This document shows, piece by piece, positions 49,440 to 58,369 of a DNA stretch of 64,000 nt. Below the pieces are notes generated by a model. That model was not told where the DNA came from. It saw nothing but the letters and a program-made list of their open reading frames with translations, and searched no databases. Source of the stretch: Methylophaga sp. UBA3192 (GTDB lineage: Bacteria > Pseudomonadota > Gammaproteobacteria > Nitrosococcales > Methylophagaceae); contig DEXE01000004.1 of assembly GCA_002363955.1 (NCBI GenBank), positions 124,001-188,000 of the forward strand. Direction: 5' to 3'. The position numbers and the translations under genes were made by a program. The number at the start of each line of letters is the position of its first letter. Position 1 is the stretch's first letter.

Positions 49440-50897
49440 ATGACAGAGCATATTTGCACTCCAGGCTGTACACACGGCATCACCGAAGAAAATAAAAAAG
49501 ACGTCGTCGAGGAATTTGATACGGCAAGACGTTCATTTATCCGTAACGCGTTTGTTGGCGGTGGTGCCGCCTCTCTGGGTGCCATGGGCATGTCCATGTC
49601 ACCAATGAGTTTTGCCGCAGGCGCCAATACACCAATTAATGCTGACGCACCTGGCCAGATGCACTATTACATTCCTACCACCCCGGAAACAGTTCTCTGG
49701 GGTTATTTCAGCAAGAATGCCAAGCCTACCGTTGAAATCGAGTCCGGTGATTTTGTCACCATGGAAACACTCACCCATCATGCCAACGATGATGCTGAAC
49801 GGATGGTAAAAGGTGACCCCGGCGCAGAAAGTATTTTTCATTGGGATGCAAAGCGCAAAGGTGTCGATAGACGTGGTGCTGGCCCGATGGATGCCAAGAT
49901 TGGTGCCGGTGGTGGAGCCGGCGTGCATATCTGTACCGGACCAGTACGCATCAAAGGCGCTCAGCCCGGCGATATTCTTGAGGTGCGCATAGTTGATGTC
50001 ACCCCCAGACCGAGTGGCAACCCTGATTACAAAGGTAAGACCTTTGGCAGTAATGCCGCTGCCTGGTGGGGCTTTCATTACGGCGATATGCTTACCGAAC
50101 CAAAACAACGGGAAGTCATTACCATCTACGAAGTCGATGCAACGGGTGAGCGCAACTGGGCCAAAGCCGTCTACAACTATCGCTGGACACCACAAACCGA
50201 TCCATTCGGTGTGGTCCATCCGACTATCGATTATCCGGGCGTACCGGTTGATCACAGTACCATCACCAAAAAAGAAAATATTCTGCGTGATATCCGTATT
50301 CCGATCCGGCCTCACTTTGGCACCATTGGCCTTGCTCCTGCAGAAGCCGATATGGTGAACTCGATTCCGCCCAACTACACTGGCGGCAATATCGACAACT
50401 GGCGGATTGGCAAAGGTGCGAAGATTTATTTCCCGGTCGCAGTGGATGGCGGCATGTTCTCAGTGGGTGATCCACATGCATCACAGGGTGACTCCGAATT
50501 ATGCGGTACTGCCATTGAGTGTTCTTTGACCGGCACTTTCCAGTTTATCCTGCACAAAAAAGCTGACCTGCCTGGCACCTCTTTGGCTGAACTGAATTAC
50601 CCCTTGCTGGAAACTCAGGATGATTGGGTGTTACACGGCTTTAGTTATGCCAACTATCTTGCTGAACTGGGCCCCAATGCTCAGGATGATATCTATAGCA
50701 AATCATCGGTTGATAAGGCATTACGTGATGCCTATCGCAAGATGCGACACTTTTTAATGACCACTCAGCAGCTGGATGAAGATGAAGCGATATCACTGAT
50801 GACGGTCGCAGTCGACTTTGGTATCACCCAAGTGGTGGATGGCAACTGGGGTGTACATGCGATCCTGAAAAAATCCATGTTCCCGGCGCGTAGCTAG
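49440..50897 (+). CDS. Exported (Tat-type) acetamidase/formamidase
   Basis: A 485-residue amidase of the FmdA_AmdA family, which hydrolyses formamide or acetamide to ammonia and the acid. The catalytic domain covers about 70-480: HYYIPTTPETVLWGYF, VDRRGAGPMDA, GVHICTGP, WWGFHYGDMLTEPK, YRWTPQTDPFG and the metal-site-like GDPHASQGDSELCGTAIE. It differs from cytosolic FmdA in its N-terminus. That has a Cys/His-rich leader (HICTPGCTHG), then twin arginines R30-R31 in ARRSFIR and a Gly/Ala-rich hydrophobic stretch ending at SFAAGA, which is a Tat signal. It is therefore probably periplasmic. The next gene encodes a paralogue fused to a regulator. Confidence 0.88.
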   Translation: MTEHICTPGCTHGITEENKKDVVEEFDTARRSFIRNAFVGGGAASLGAMGMSMSPMSFAAGANTPINADAPGQMHYYIPTTPETVLWGYFSKNAKPTVEIESGDFVTMETLTHHANDDAERMVKGDPGAESIFHWDAKRKGVDRRGAGPMDAKIGAGGGAGVHICTGPVRIKGAQPGDILEVRIVDVTPRPSGNPDYKGKTFGSNAAAWWGFHYGDMLTEPKQREVITIYEVDATGERNWAKAVYNYRWTPQTDPFGVVHPTIDYPGVPVDHSTITKKENILRDIRIPIRPHFGTIGLAPAEADMVNSIPPNYTGGNIDNWRIGKGAKIYFPVAVDGGMFSVGDPHASQGDSELCGTAIECSLTGTFQFILHKKADLPGTSLAELNYPLLETQDDWVLHGFSYANYLAELGPNAQDDIYSKSSVDKALRDAYRKMRHFLMTTQQLDEDEAISLMTVAVDFGITQVVDGNWGVHAILKKSMFPARS

Positions 50898-50987
50898 AGT
50901 CGGTTTATCTTCTACATACCCTCGTTAATAGTTATGGCATAACACTTGCGAAAGGATGCTTCAGTATTCAAGGAATAAGACACGACC

Positions 50988-53423
50988 GTGACTGACCTGA
51001 AACGCTTTTCTGCCAGTGCTATACCAGCAGAGCTACGCCAGCCAGCCTGGAATGAAATCCTTTCCAGGCTCGGTCTGGCGAGTGATGCTGCAAGCTCCAT
51101 TCGTAATGACGACAGTGGCCATATGGCATTGTCGGTCTCGGCACGCGACTCAGTATTTGTACAGCTCACCGCAACGCCACAGATTCTGGCACCTATCGCA
51201 GCCAAAGCCACTCAACCCTTACAAGGCACTGTATTGGTGCTCGCTTTACTGGATGGCACCGCACAGGTGCTGGATGCCGATCAAACAGTCAAATTAGGTT
51301 CCGGCGACATCATGTTGCTGGATCCGACTCAATCCTGGCGACTGGCTTTGCAAACCCGTTTTCGCATCATGCTGATCAAACTGGAGTCATCCAGTTTTCT
51401 GCTCAGGCTGGTGCGTACCGGACGACAGGAAGCAAATCGCATCAGCACACAACAAGGTATCGGCGCGTTATGTCTGAATATGCTGCAATCGCTGACCGAA
51501 CAGTTACATCATGTGGATAACAATGAACTACCCGCATTAGAAGTCACGCTGGCCGAGTTACTGGTGGCCTGTCTTTCCCATAAACAATCTGCTGCCAATG
51601 AAGAAGCCACCGATGTGCAATTGGCCCATTTGCGTCGGGTGTGCAGAACGGTGGATTCACGGCTGGACGATCCGGATCTGAATATTGAAAAAATCGCTGC
51701 GCAGGAAGGATTATCAGCCAGGTACTTACAAAAGCTGTTCAAAAACAGTGGCACAACGTTCAGTGAATATCTGAAAAGCCGGCGGATACAGCACTGCTGT
51801 ATTGATCTGGCTAACCCTGCCCTCGCCCAGTTCAGCATTGCTCAGCTGTGCTATCGGTGGGGGTTTAATGATGCGGCCAACTTCAGCCGTACCTTTTCGC
51901 AATTTATGGGCGTGTCACCGAAAAGTTATCGCGCTGCACCGCCGCAGGATCTGCATGAACAACTTCGCCGTGGTTGTCCACAAACCAAACCATCAGCTCG
52001 TTCGGCTGCATCAGCTCCGCAATCCGATGATGACATCCAAAAACGTCGCAGGCCATTTCAGGAAGTATTGGATGATCATGCTAAATATGCGCTGTCATTG
52101 CGACTTTCACCTAAACGGGTTTCCGACATAGATAACACTGCGCCTGCTCAAACCGACACTCACTCGCCTCGACAATATTACCTGCCAGTGTCCGATAAAA
52201 CCGTTCACTGGGGCTATTTCAGCAATGCGATCAAACCGGTATTAACCGTTCGTTCCGGTGATATTGTAACCATTGAAACCTTATCCCAGCATGCGTCTGA
52301 TGACTGCGAACGTATGATCGACGGCGATGCCGGAGCACAGAGTGTTTTTCACTGGACGGGTACAACAAAGAATGTTGACCGGCGGGGTGCCGGGCCGATG
52401 GATGCCACGATATTTGGCCGTGGTGCAGGTGAAGGTTTTGGGGTGCATATCTGTACTGGTCCGGTTTATGTCAGCGATGCCGAACCCGGTGATGTGCTGG
52501 AAATACGCATTTTGGATATTCAGCCACGTCCCAGCTGCAGCCCGAAATATCAAGGCAAACACTTTGGCAGCAATGCCGCCACCTGGTGGGGCTTTCAATA
52601 TGACGATCTGCTCACCGAACCCAAAAAGCGTGAGGTGGTCACGGTATATGAAGTACACCAACACACCCATTCACCGCATGCCAAGGCGATTTATAACTTT
52701 CGCTGGACACCGCAAACCGATCCCTATGGCATTGTGCACCCAACCATTGATTACCCCGGCATACCGGTTGATCATTCCAGTATCGACAAACAGTTCGGTA
52801 TTCTCGACAAAGCCGTTATTCCGGTCAGACCGCATTTTGGTGTGATGGCCGTCGCCCCGCGTGAAAGCGGTATGGTTGATTCCATTCCTCCCAGCTATTT
52901 TGGCGGCAATATGGATAACTGGCGAGCAGGTAAAGGCACCAAATTGTTCTTACCTGTTGCTACTCCGGGTGCTTTGTTCTCGGTCGGCGATCCCCACGCA
53001 TCGCAGGGTGATTCGGAATTATGCGGTACTGCAATTGAATGTTCTTTAACCGGTGTATTTCAATTGGTGTTGCACAAACAACGTGATTTGAAAGACAGTT
53101 TTATGGACGGCCTCAGCCATCCGTTTCTGGAAACGCCGGATGAATGGGTATTACAGGGCATGAGTTTCTCCGACTATCAGGCCGAGCTTGGCCCGAATGC
53201 CCAGACGCAAGTATATAAAAACTCCTCTATGGAAGCCGCCATGCGTGACGCCTTCAGAAAAGCCCGTCACTATCTTATGAAGGAACATGAGCTTAGTGAA
53301 GATGAAGCTATATCACTAATTTCGGTAGCGGTGGATTTTGGTATTACCCAGGTAGTGGACGGCAATCTGGGCGTGCATGCGATTATCCGCAAGGCTATTT
53401 TTCCGGACTATAAAGCTGATTAA
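50988..53423 (+). CDS. AraC-type regulator fused to a complete acetamidase/formamidase
   Basis: One unbroken 811-codon frame joins two complete modules. Residues 1-190 look like the AraC_binding_2 cupin-type sensor domain. Residues 210-314 are an AraC/XylS double helix-turn-helix (AAQEGLSARYLQKLFKNSG; FNDAANFSRTFSQFMGVSPKSYR, in part). After a polar linker (315-392), residues 393-811 are a full formamidase domain, well over half identical by eye to the upstream paralogue. It keeps VDRRGAGPMDA, YNFRWTPQTDPYG and GDPHASQGDSELCGTAIE. There is no signal peptide, so this copy is cytosolic. The start is GTG. I infer a bifunctional sensor-enzyme that controls fmd-type genes according to amide; no such function has been shown to my knowledge. 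Confidence 0.9.
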   Translation: MTDLKRFSASAIPAELRQPAWNEILSRLGLASDAASSIRNDDSGHMALSVSARDSVFVQLTATPQILAPIAAKATQPLQGTVLVLALLDGTAQVLDADQTVKLGSGDIMLLDPTQSWRLALQTRFRIMLIKLESSSFLLRLVRTGRQEANRISTQQGIGALCLNMLQSLTEQLHHVDNNELPALEVTLAELLVACLSHKQSAANEEATDVQLAHLRRVCRTVDSRLDDPDLNIEKIAAQEGLSARYLQKLFKNSGTTFSEYLKSRRIQHCCIDLANPALAQFSIAQLCYRWGFNDAANFSRTFSQFMGVSPKSYRAAPPQDLHEQLRRGCPQTKPSARSAASAPQSDDDIQKRRRPFQEVLDDHAKYALSLRLSPKRVSDIDNTAPAQTDTHSPRQYYLPVSDKTVHWGYFSNAIKPVLTVRSGDIVTIETLSQHASDDCERMIDGDAGAQSVFHWTGTTKNVDRRGAGPMDATIFGRGAGEGFGVHICTGPVYVSDAEPGDVLEIRILDIQPRPSCSPKYQGKHFGSNAATWWGFQYDDLLTEPKKREVVTVYEVHQHTHSPHAKAIYNFRWTPQTDPYGIVHPTIDYPGIPVDHSSIDKQFGILDKAVIPVRPHFGVMAVAPRESGMVDSIPPSYFGGNMDNWRAGKGTKLFLPVATPGALFSVGDPHASQGDSELCGTAIECSLTGVFQLVLHKQRDLKDSFMDGLSHPFLETPDEWVLQGMSFSDYQAELGPNAQTQVYKNSSMEAAMRDAFRKARHYLMKEHELSEDEAISLISVAVDFGITQVVDGNLGVHAIIRKAIFPDYKAD

Positions 53424-53710
53424 AAACGCTTATTAATTGCCTTTTCTCAGACAATAAGAACGCTCTCTCCTTATCCACCTGCCCCATTAAAAATTCTTTG
53501 TAACCTGTAAACACTGTCTGCCACTAATTCTCAATTTTGTGACCCAGCTCACTTTACTCAGGTTAATGTAATTAGTTGGGGCCGGCGCAGAATGGGTTGT
53601 GGCTGTACTTGCAACTAAGCGTTGCGATCCAAGATCAACAGGCCTTTACCAATCGCGAAATTTCTCGCGACACATCTTCTGTACACCCAAAAAATAATCA
53701 AGGAGAAGTC

Positions 53711-55783
53711 ATGGACAAAACCGATCCGAAAACAAACCGAGGTCATGGTGGCGAACCCCATCAGCAAGCGACCGGGAATACCTCCACACTCACTACCCAG
53801 CAAGGCGGCCCGATTGCCGACGATCAGAATTCCCTAAAAGCCGGAGCCCGTGGTCCGACATTAATGGAAGATCATATCCTGCGCGAAAAGCTGTTTCATT
53901 TTGATCACGAACGTATTCCAGAAAGGGTCGTTCATGCCCGTGGCTTTGGTGCTCACGGCTATTTCGAAACAACAGAAACATTAGAAGACGTTACCTCTGC
54001 TGATATTTTCCAGCGTAAAGGCGAAAGAACCCCGGCTTTTGTACGTTTCTCGACCGTTGCCGGCAGTAAGGGGTCAGCTGATCTGGCGCGTGATGTTCGT
54101 GGCTTTGCCGTCAAGTTGTATACCAAAGAAGGCAACTGGGACATCGTGGGTAACAATATCCCGGTATTTTTTATTCAGGATGCGATTAAATTTCCTGATC
54201 TGGTTCATGCCGTCAAAGAAGAACCCGATCGCGGATTTCCACAGGCGCAATCGGCCCATGATAATTTCTGGGATTTTGCGTCATTGATGCCGGAAAGCAT
54301 GCATATGCTGATGTGGCAAATGTCAGATCGTACGATTCCACGCTCATTCCGGTTTATGGAAGGCTTTGGCGTACACAGCTTTAGACTGGTAGATAAAAAC
54401 GGCAAGTCCCAGTTTGTTAAATTTCACTGGAAGCCAAAACAGGGCATGCAGTCTGTTTTATGGGATGAAGCGTTAAAAATCAACGGTGCCGATCCGGATT
54501 TCCATCGACGTGATTTATGGAACGCCATCAGTCAGGGAGATTACCCTGAGTGGGAACTGGGACTGCAGATTTTTGATGAAGAATTTGCCGAAAAATTTGA
54601 GTTTGATGTGCTGGATGCCACCAAGCTTATCCCGGAAGAGCAGGTACCTATTCGTATTGTCGGTCGTTTAGTGTTGGATCGGGTGGTCAGTAACTTCTTT
54701 GCTGAAACTGAACAGGTTGCGTTCTGTACCCAGAATATCGTCAAAGGTATCGATCATTCTAATGATCCCCTGCTGCAGGGCAGAAATTTTTCCTATCTCG
54801 ATACGCAGTTAAAACGTCTGGGTGGACCCAATTTCACCCACATTCCAATCAACGCACCGAAATGCCCGATGCATCATTTCCAGCAGGATGGTCATATGGC
54901 AATGAGTAATCCGACCGGGCGAGCCAACTATGAACCGAATAGCTGGGGTGCAGAAGAAGGTGGTCCACGTGAATGTCCTGTAAAAGGTTTCGAAAGTTAT
55001 CCTGAAGATGTATCTGGCCCAAAAGTCCGTGAACGTTGTGAAACCTTTGCCGATCACTACAGCCAGGGCAGACAATTTTATATAAGCCAGACTGAAACGG
55101 AGCAGCAACATATTATCAATGCATTTGCGTTTGAGCTCAGTAAAGTCAAAACACCGGCAATCCGTAAACGCATGGTCAGTCATCTGCTGAACATTGATCA
55201 ACAATTAGCCGAAAATGTCGCTGAAAAACTGGGCATCGACCCGTTGCCGGAACCGGCTGATGCAGCGATGCCAACGCGTGATGATCTGCCCGCTTCTGAC
55301 AAATTGAGCATTCTCAAAAATGGTCCCGATAGTTTCAAGGGCCGTAAAGTCGGCATGCTGATGACCGATGGCTTTGATGCCGATATTTTCAAATCGCTTA
55401 AGAAGTCACTTAAAGCAGAAGGAGCCATGTTGGAAGTGGTTGCCCCACATACCGGTGAAATCACCAGCAGCGACGGTGACAGTATCATGGTCGATGAAAA
55501 AGTGGATGGCGGCCCTTCGGTGCTATTTGATGCCATTGTGATTCTGCCCGGCAGCGACGGCGTGAAAATGCTGGCAGATATGCCACCGGCCATCACCTTT
55601 GTCAGTGATGCTTTTAATCACAAGAAATTTATCGGTTACATAGAAGATGCCATGCCGCTTATGAAAAAAGCCGGTCTCAGTGAAATGCTGGACGAAGGCT
55701 GTATGCAGTTAACCAATAACAAAACCACGGACGAATTCACCCAAAACTGTCGTGATATTCGTTTTTGGCAACGGGCAGGCTAG
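53711..55783 (+). CDS. katE: Large-subunit catalase (HPII type)
   Basis: A 690-residue catalase that decomposes hydrogen peroxide. The catalytic His is in [13 protein letters not shown], the Asn in [12 protein letters not shown] and the heme-ligand Tyr in [13 protein letters not shown]. The C-terminal 150 residues are the flavodoxin/DJ-1-like domain of clade 2 catalases ([15 protein letters not shown]). The start ATG has AGGAGA four bases upstream; an in-frame TTG at 53576 has no support. The protein ends FWQRAG, a little shorter than E. coli KatE. Its TAG stop coincides with the first three bases of the MITE-like element, so its last codons may have been altered by that insertion. Confidence 0.95.
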   Translation: MDKTDPKTNRGHGGEPHQQATGNTSTLTTQQGGPIADDQNSLKAGARGPTLMEDHILREKLFHFDHERIPERVVHARGFGAHGYFETTETLEDVTSADIFQRKGERTPAFVRFSTVAGSKGSADLARDVRGFAVKLYTKEGNWDIVGNNIPVFFIQDAIKFPDLVHAVKEEPDRGFPQAQSAHDNFWDFASLMPESMHMLMWQMSDRTIPRSFRFMEGFGVHSFRLVDKNGKSQFVKFHWKPKQGMQSVLWDEALKINGADPDFHRRDLWNAISQGDYPEWELGLQIFDEEFAEKFEFDVLDATKLIPEEQVPIRIVGRLVLDRVVSNFFAETEQVAFCTQNIVKGIDHSNDPLLQGRNFSYLDTQLKRLGGPNFTHIPINAPKCPMHHFQQDGHMAMSNPTGRANYEPNSWGAEEGGPRECPVKGFESYPEDVSGPKVRERCETFADHYSQGRQFYISQTETEQQHIINAFAFELSKVKTPAIRKRMVSHLLNIDQQLAENVAEKLGIDPLPEPADAAMPTRDDLPASDKLSILKNGPDSFKGRKVGMLMTDGFDADIFKSLKKSLKAEGAMLEVVAPHTGEITSSDGDSIMVDEKVDGGPSVLFDAIVILPGSDGVKMLADMPPAITFVSDAFNHKKFIGYIEDAMPLMKKAGLSEMLDEGCMQLTNNKTTDEFTQNCRDIRFWQRAG

Positions 55784-56048
55784 GGTCTGTTGATCTTTCA
55801 TAGCCGCCTCTGTTGTGACTGAAAATGCACCAATCAAGGCGCGAGGAATGTCATTTAGTCATTCTAAATAAATGACGAGTAACGCAGAGTGGTGGATTTT
55901 CAGCCACAACCCGAAGGGCTGGGACTATTTTTCCGCCCCACGGTGTTGGAAATGACTTATGTAGAACAACTACATCGCATCATTTCCGCCTTGTTGGACG
56001 AAAAAATAGCCTCCAGCAGTGGTGGCTCTGAAAGATAAACAGACCCTA
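55781..56048. mobile_element. MITE-like element with nested hairpins, inserted at the katE stop
   Basis: A 268-bp non-coding element bounded by terminal inverted repeats of about 26 bp. The left end begins tagggtctgttgatctttca and the right end, reverse-complemented, tagggtctgtttatctttca, with two or three mismatches over the whole arm. TA or CTAG at both edges fits a TA target-site duplication as in IS630/Tc1-type elements. Inside lie further inverted pairs: ttgtgactgaaaatgca with its near-complement, gtcattta/taaatgac, and ggaaatga/tcatttcc around a tatgtag/ctaca core. The whole element can therefore fold almost completely. No transposase frame is present. Its first three bases form the katE stop codon. 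Confidence 0.8.
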
Positions 56049-56080
56049 GGTTTTTAGGATGAAATAGCCATATGAGTCTG

Positions 56081-56113
56081 ATCACCCGTCTGAATAATCT
56101 GGCGGGTGATTTT
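56081..56113 (+). terminator. Intrinsic terminator, probably the original katE terminator
   Basis: A perfect 8-base stem (atcacccg at 56081-56088 with cgggtgat at 56103-56110) and then TTT. It lies 33 bp beyond the MITE-like element and about 300 bp after the katE stop. Without the element it would sit about 30 bp after katE, so the insertion appears to have separated gene and terminator. Confidence 0.7.
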
Positions 56114-56156
56114 GCTCTGTTGTGATTCATCTAAGACGTCTTAACAGGAGATCACC

Positions 56157-57317
56157 ATGGTCGCCAGACGCTATTCCTATACGTTGATTATTGTCATGTT
56201 GCTGGTGGTCGCGTTGATTATTCTGCGTATGCAATTGCCGTCCATGGTGAAGGACTATTTAAATGGCAAAATGGCGGATATGGGCGAATATCAGGGAAAG
56301 ATAGCCGATGTGGATATACACCTGTGGCGCGGTGCCTATTCTGTCGACCAACTGGAAATCACCAAAAAAGACCAGCCTGACGTGGTCTTTTTTAAAGCAC
56401 AAACCATCGATACGTCAGTGAGCTGGGCCGCTTTATTAAGCGGCAAAATCGTTGCCGATGTGGATTTGATGAATGCCGAAATTCATCTGGTGGATGACGA
56501 AACTGACGACAAACCCGAAGAAAAATCCACCTGGCGTCAGACGGTGCAGGAGATTATTCCATTACAGATTGATCGATTAAATATTGATAATGGTGAAATC
56601 CATTTTCATAACTTTACCTCTGATCCCCCCGTTTATCTGGTGTTTTATCAACTCAATGGTGAGATCACCAATTTGAGTAATGCCGATCGCAGCGAAGGGC
56701 TGCAATATGCCAATTTTGACGTGCAAGGACGATTGCTGGATAACGCCGATGCCACACTGAACGGCCGCTTAGACCCATTAGGAGATTTTTATAATTTTGA
56801 GCTGAAGCTTAAAATCACCGGAATCGATCTGACCAAGTTCAATCAGGTTTCCGAGGCCTACGGCAATTTTAATTTCAAATCCGGTAACGGTGACTTTGTG
56901 ATGGAATTACAAGCCGATGAGGCCCAGTTAACCGGCTATGCAAAACCCGTTATGGATAATGTTGAAATCTTTGATTTGGAAAAAGATCTGGAAGACGGCG
57001 TTTTCAGTGCGGCCTGGCAAGCGATTGTCGGTGCATTTGGCCAGATATTCCGCAATGAACCCAGAGACCGCATTGCCACCCAAATTGAAATCCGTGGCAA
57101 TCTTGATAACCCTGATACCAGTGCCTGGCAGGCTTTTCTCGCCATCTTGCAAAATGCCTTTGTGGATGCATTTGAGAGTGATTTTGGCAGGGAAACCAAT
57201 TCTGATACATCCCCATCGGAAGTTAAAACCACAGAACCTGAATCTCGCAATGATTCTGAAACTGAAACAAAAGCGGTGAACTGCCAGCTTCAGCCTATGT
57301 GGGAACAATGCGATTAA
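56157..57317 (+). CDS. DUF748/AsmA-like membrane-anchored protein
   Basis: A 386-residue protein with one N-terminal membrane helix (about 8-27) and a long beta-rich periplasmic region. The alternating pattern of AsmA/DUF748 proteins is visible (VDIHLWRGAYSVDQLEI; INAEIHLV-like LMNAEIHLV; FDVQGRLLDNADATLNGRLDP). The C-terminal 40 residues are Ser/Thr/Glu-rich and disordered. Related proteins take part in outer-membrane assembly or lipid transport; this role is inferred. The ATG is preceded by CAGGAG. Downstream genes are convergent. Confidence 0.8.
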   Translation: MVARRYSYTLIIVMLLVVALIILRMQLPSMVKDYLNGKMADMGEYQGKIADVDIHLWRGAYSVDQLEITKKDQPDVVFFKAQTIDTSVSWAALLSGKIVADVDLMNAEIHLVDDETDDKPEEKSTWRQTVQEIIPLQIDRLNIDNGEIHFHNFTSDPPVYLVFYQLNGEITNLSNADRSEGLQYANFDVQGRLLDNADATLNGRLDPLGDFYNFELKLKITGIDLTKFNQVSEAYGNFNFKSGNGDFVMELQADEAQLTGYAKPVMDNVEIFDLEKDLEDGVFSAAWQAIVGAFGQIFRNEPRDRIATQIEIRGNLDNPDTSAWQAFLAILQNAFVDAFESDFGRETNSDTSPSEVKTTEPESRNDSETETKAVNCQLQPMWEQCD

Positions 57318-57357
57318 TTAACAACCTGTCGCCATTTTGATAAAAAGCCGTTATTCG

Positions 57358-57654
57358 TCAGTTATTACGAATAGCGGTCACCAGTTCCGACTTGCTCATT
57401 TTGCTACGCCCCTTGATATTCAATTGGCTGGCGCGATTATAAAGCTCTTGCTTGGTTCGTGACTCCAAAGGAGTATTTGGGTTTCCCGTTCCCTTAGTTG
57501 TTTTTGACGGCGTTCGACCCTCTTCACGGCGTTGTTTATTGACTGTACGAGCCGCGATTTCTTCAGCCTTATCGGTTTTTTTACCAGTTTTTTTCTGTTG
57601 TTCTTTAATGTGTTCATATTGACGTTCGTCTTTATCTGTCCATTCGGCAACCAT
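57358..57654 (-). CDS. Small basic protein with Rho_N/SAP-like C-terminus
   Basis: A 98-residue highly charged protein. The N-terminal half is Lys/Glu/Gln-rich and helical (WTDKDERQYEHIKEQQKK). The C-terminal 40 residues (SRTKQELYNRASQLNIKGRS, then KMSKSELVTAIRNN) have the LeHE-like Rho_N/SAP fold pattern that binds nucleic acid. Similar small proteins are often annotated as plasmid stabilisation or Rho-N proteins of unknown role. AGGAGGA precedes the ATG. It follows the MauE-like gene by 24 bp in one operon. Confidence 0.75.
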   Translation of the reverse strand: MVAEWTDKDERQYEHIKEQQKKTGKKTDKAEEIAARTVNKQRREEGRTPSKTTKGTGNPNTPLESRTKQELYNRASQLNIKGRSKMSKSELVTAIRNN

Positions 57655-57678
57655 AATGTGTTCCTCCTGTTCATCGTA

Positions 57679-58200
57679 TTAAACCAGCATCATCCACATT
57701 ACCAAGGCCATCAGCACCATGCCTATATCCTCGGTTAAAGTAACCGTACTTAGCGGAACATCCAGAATCGACCCCATACAAGGGCAATTAATATCCAGGC
57801 CTTTGCGTAACGCCAGAATCACCCCGATTGCACCGAATCCCAATATCAATATGGTTAATGCGTAAACCAGTTGCGGCATAAAAAATGACAGATAGCCCAG
57901 GCCCAGAGACAGCTCAAGATAAGGATAAACATAGGCATATGTCCGACTTTTCCTGGCCAGCAAATCATACATCTGAAAGCCATCAGCAAACGCCGAAGGA
58001 TGAAACAGTTTTAACAAAGCAAAAATCGACAGAAAGATGCCCATAAAATAGTGCATCCAATTGAGCATGGTGACCTGAGTTGAATAACATATCGCCAGCG
58101 CAGCAACTGCACTGATTAAAATTAATGCCAGTAATGGCCAGTAATCTTTCAGGTGTTTACCGCGATCCTGCTGACGTTGTTTAAAGGCGGGCTGACTCAT
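57679..58200 (-). CDS. MauE/DoxX-like redox-associated membrane protein
   Basis: A 173-residue protein with about four or five membrane segments and a CPCMG motif (NCPCMGS, about 138-144) in a loop, the hallmark of MauE-type proteins. In methylamine utilisation MauE is needed to make the disulfide-rich methylamine dehydrogenase small subunit, apparently by handling thiols. No mau structural genes are visible here, so a general thiol-redox role is as likely. AAGGAGG precedes the ATG. A small Rho_N-like gene follows in the operon. Confidence 0.8.
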   Translation of the reverse strand: MSQPAFKQRQQDRGKHLKDYWPLLALILISAVAALAICYSTQVTMLNWMHYFMGIFLSIFALLKLFHPSAFADGFQMYDLLARKSRTYAYVYPYLELSLGLGYLSFFMPQLVYALTILILGFGAIGVILALRKGLDINCPCMGSILDVPLSTVTLTEDIGMVLMALVMWMMLV

Positions 58201-58311
58201 CGGAAACCTCCTTATCGGTGGATTTCAGTAGTGTAAAAGTATGGGATTTAAGGCTGACCGGCACAGAGAATATGCCTGACTTCGATGGTAACATCTTCTT
58301 TCACATAACAA

Positions 58312-58345
58312 AAAGGCCCTGCCGGTAAGACCGACAGAGCCTGGA
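58312..58345 (-). terminator. Intrinsic terminator after the TonB-dependent receptor
   Basis: On the minus strand, AGGCTCTGTCGG and ACCGGCAGGGCCT pair with two bulged positions around a short loop, followed by TTTTT. It lies 28 bp after the receptor stop and separates it from the MauE-like operon. Confidence 0.85.
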
Positions 58346-58369
58346 TGGACTGACTGATTTCTATATTAC

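Noticed and set aside
49599..50315. 238-codon open frame antisense to the formamidase
   Set aside because: It lies wholly inside a strongly supported gene, has no ribosome-binding site and no family similarity; codon bias of the real gene opens the opposite frame.
53653..53670. Palindrome tcgcgaaatttctcgcga upstream of katE
   Set aside because: Short and GC-biased; it does not match an OxyR site I can recognise, and with no regulator gene nearby it was not called as an operator.
53576..53710. Longer katE reading from TTG at 53576
   Set aside because: The 45 extra residues are unlike catalases, and AGGAGA at 53701 clearly serves the ATG at 53711.
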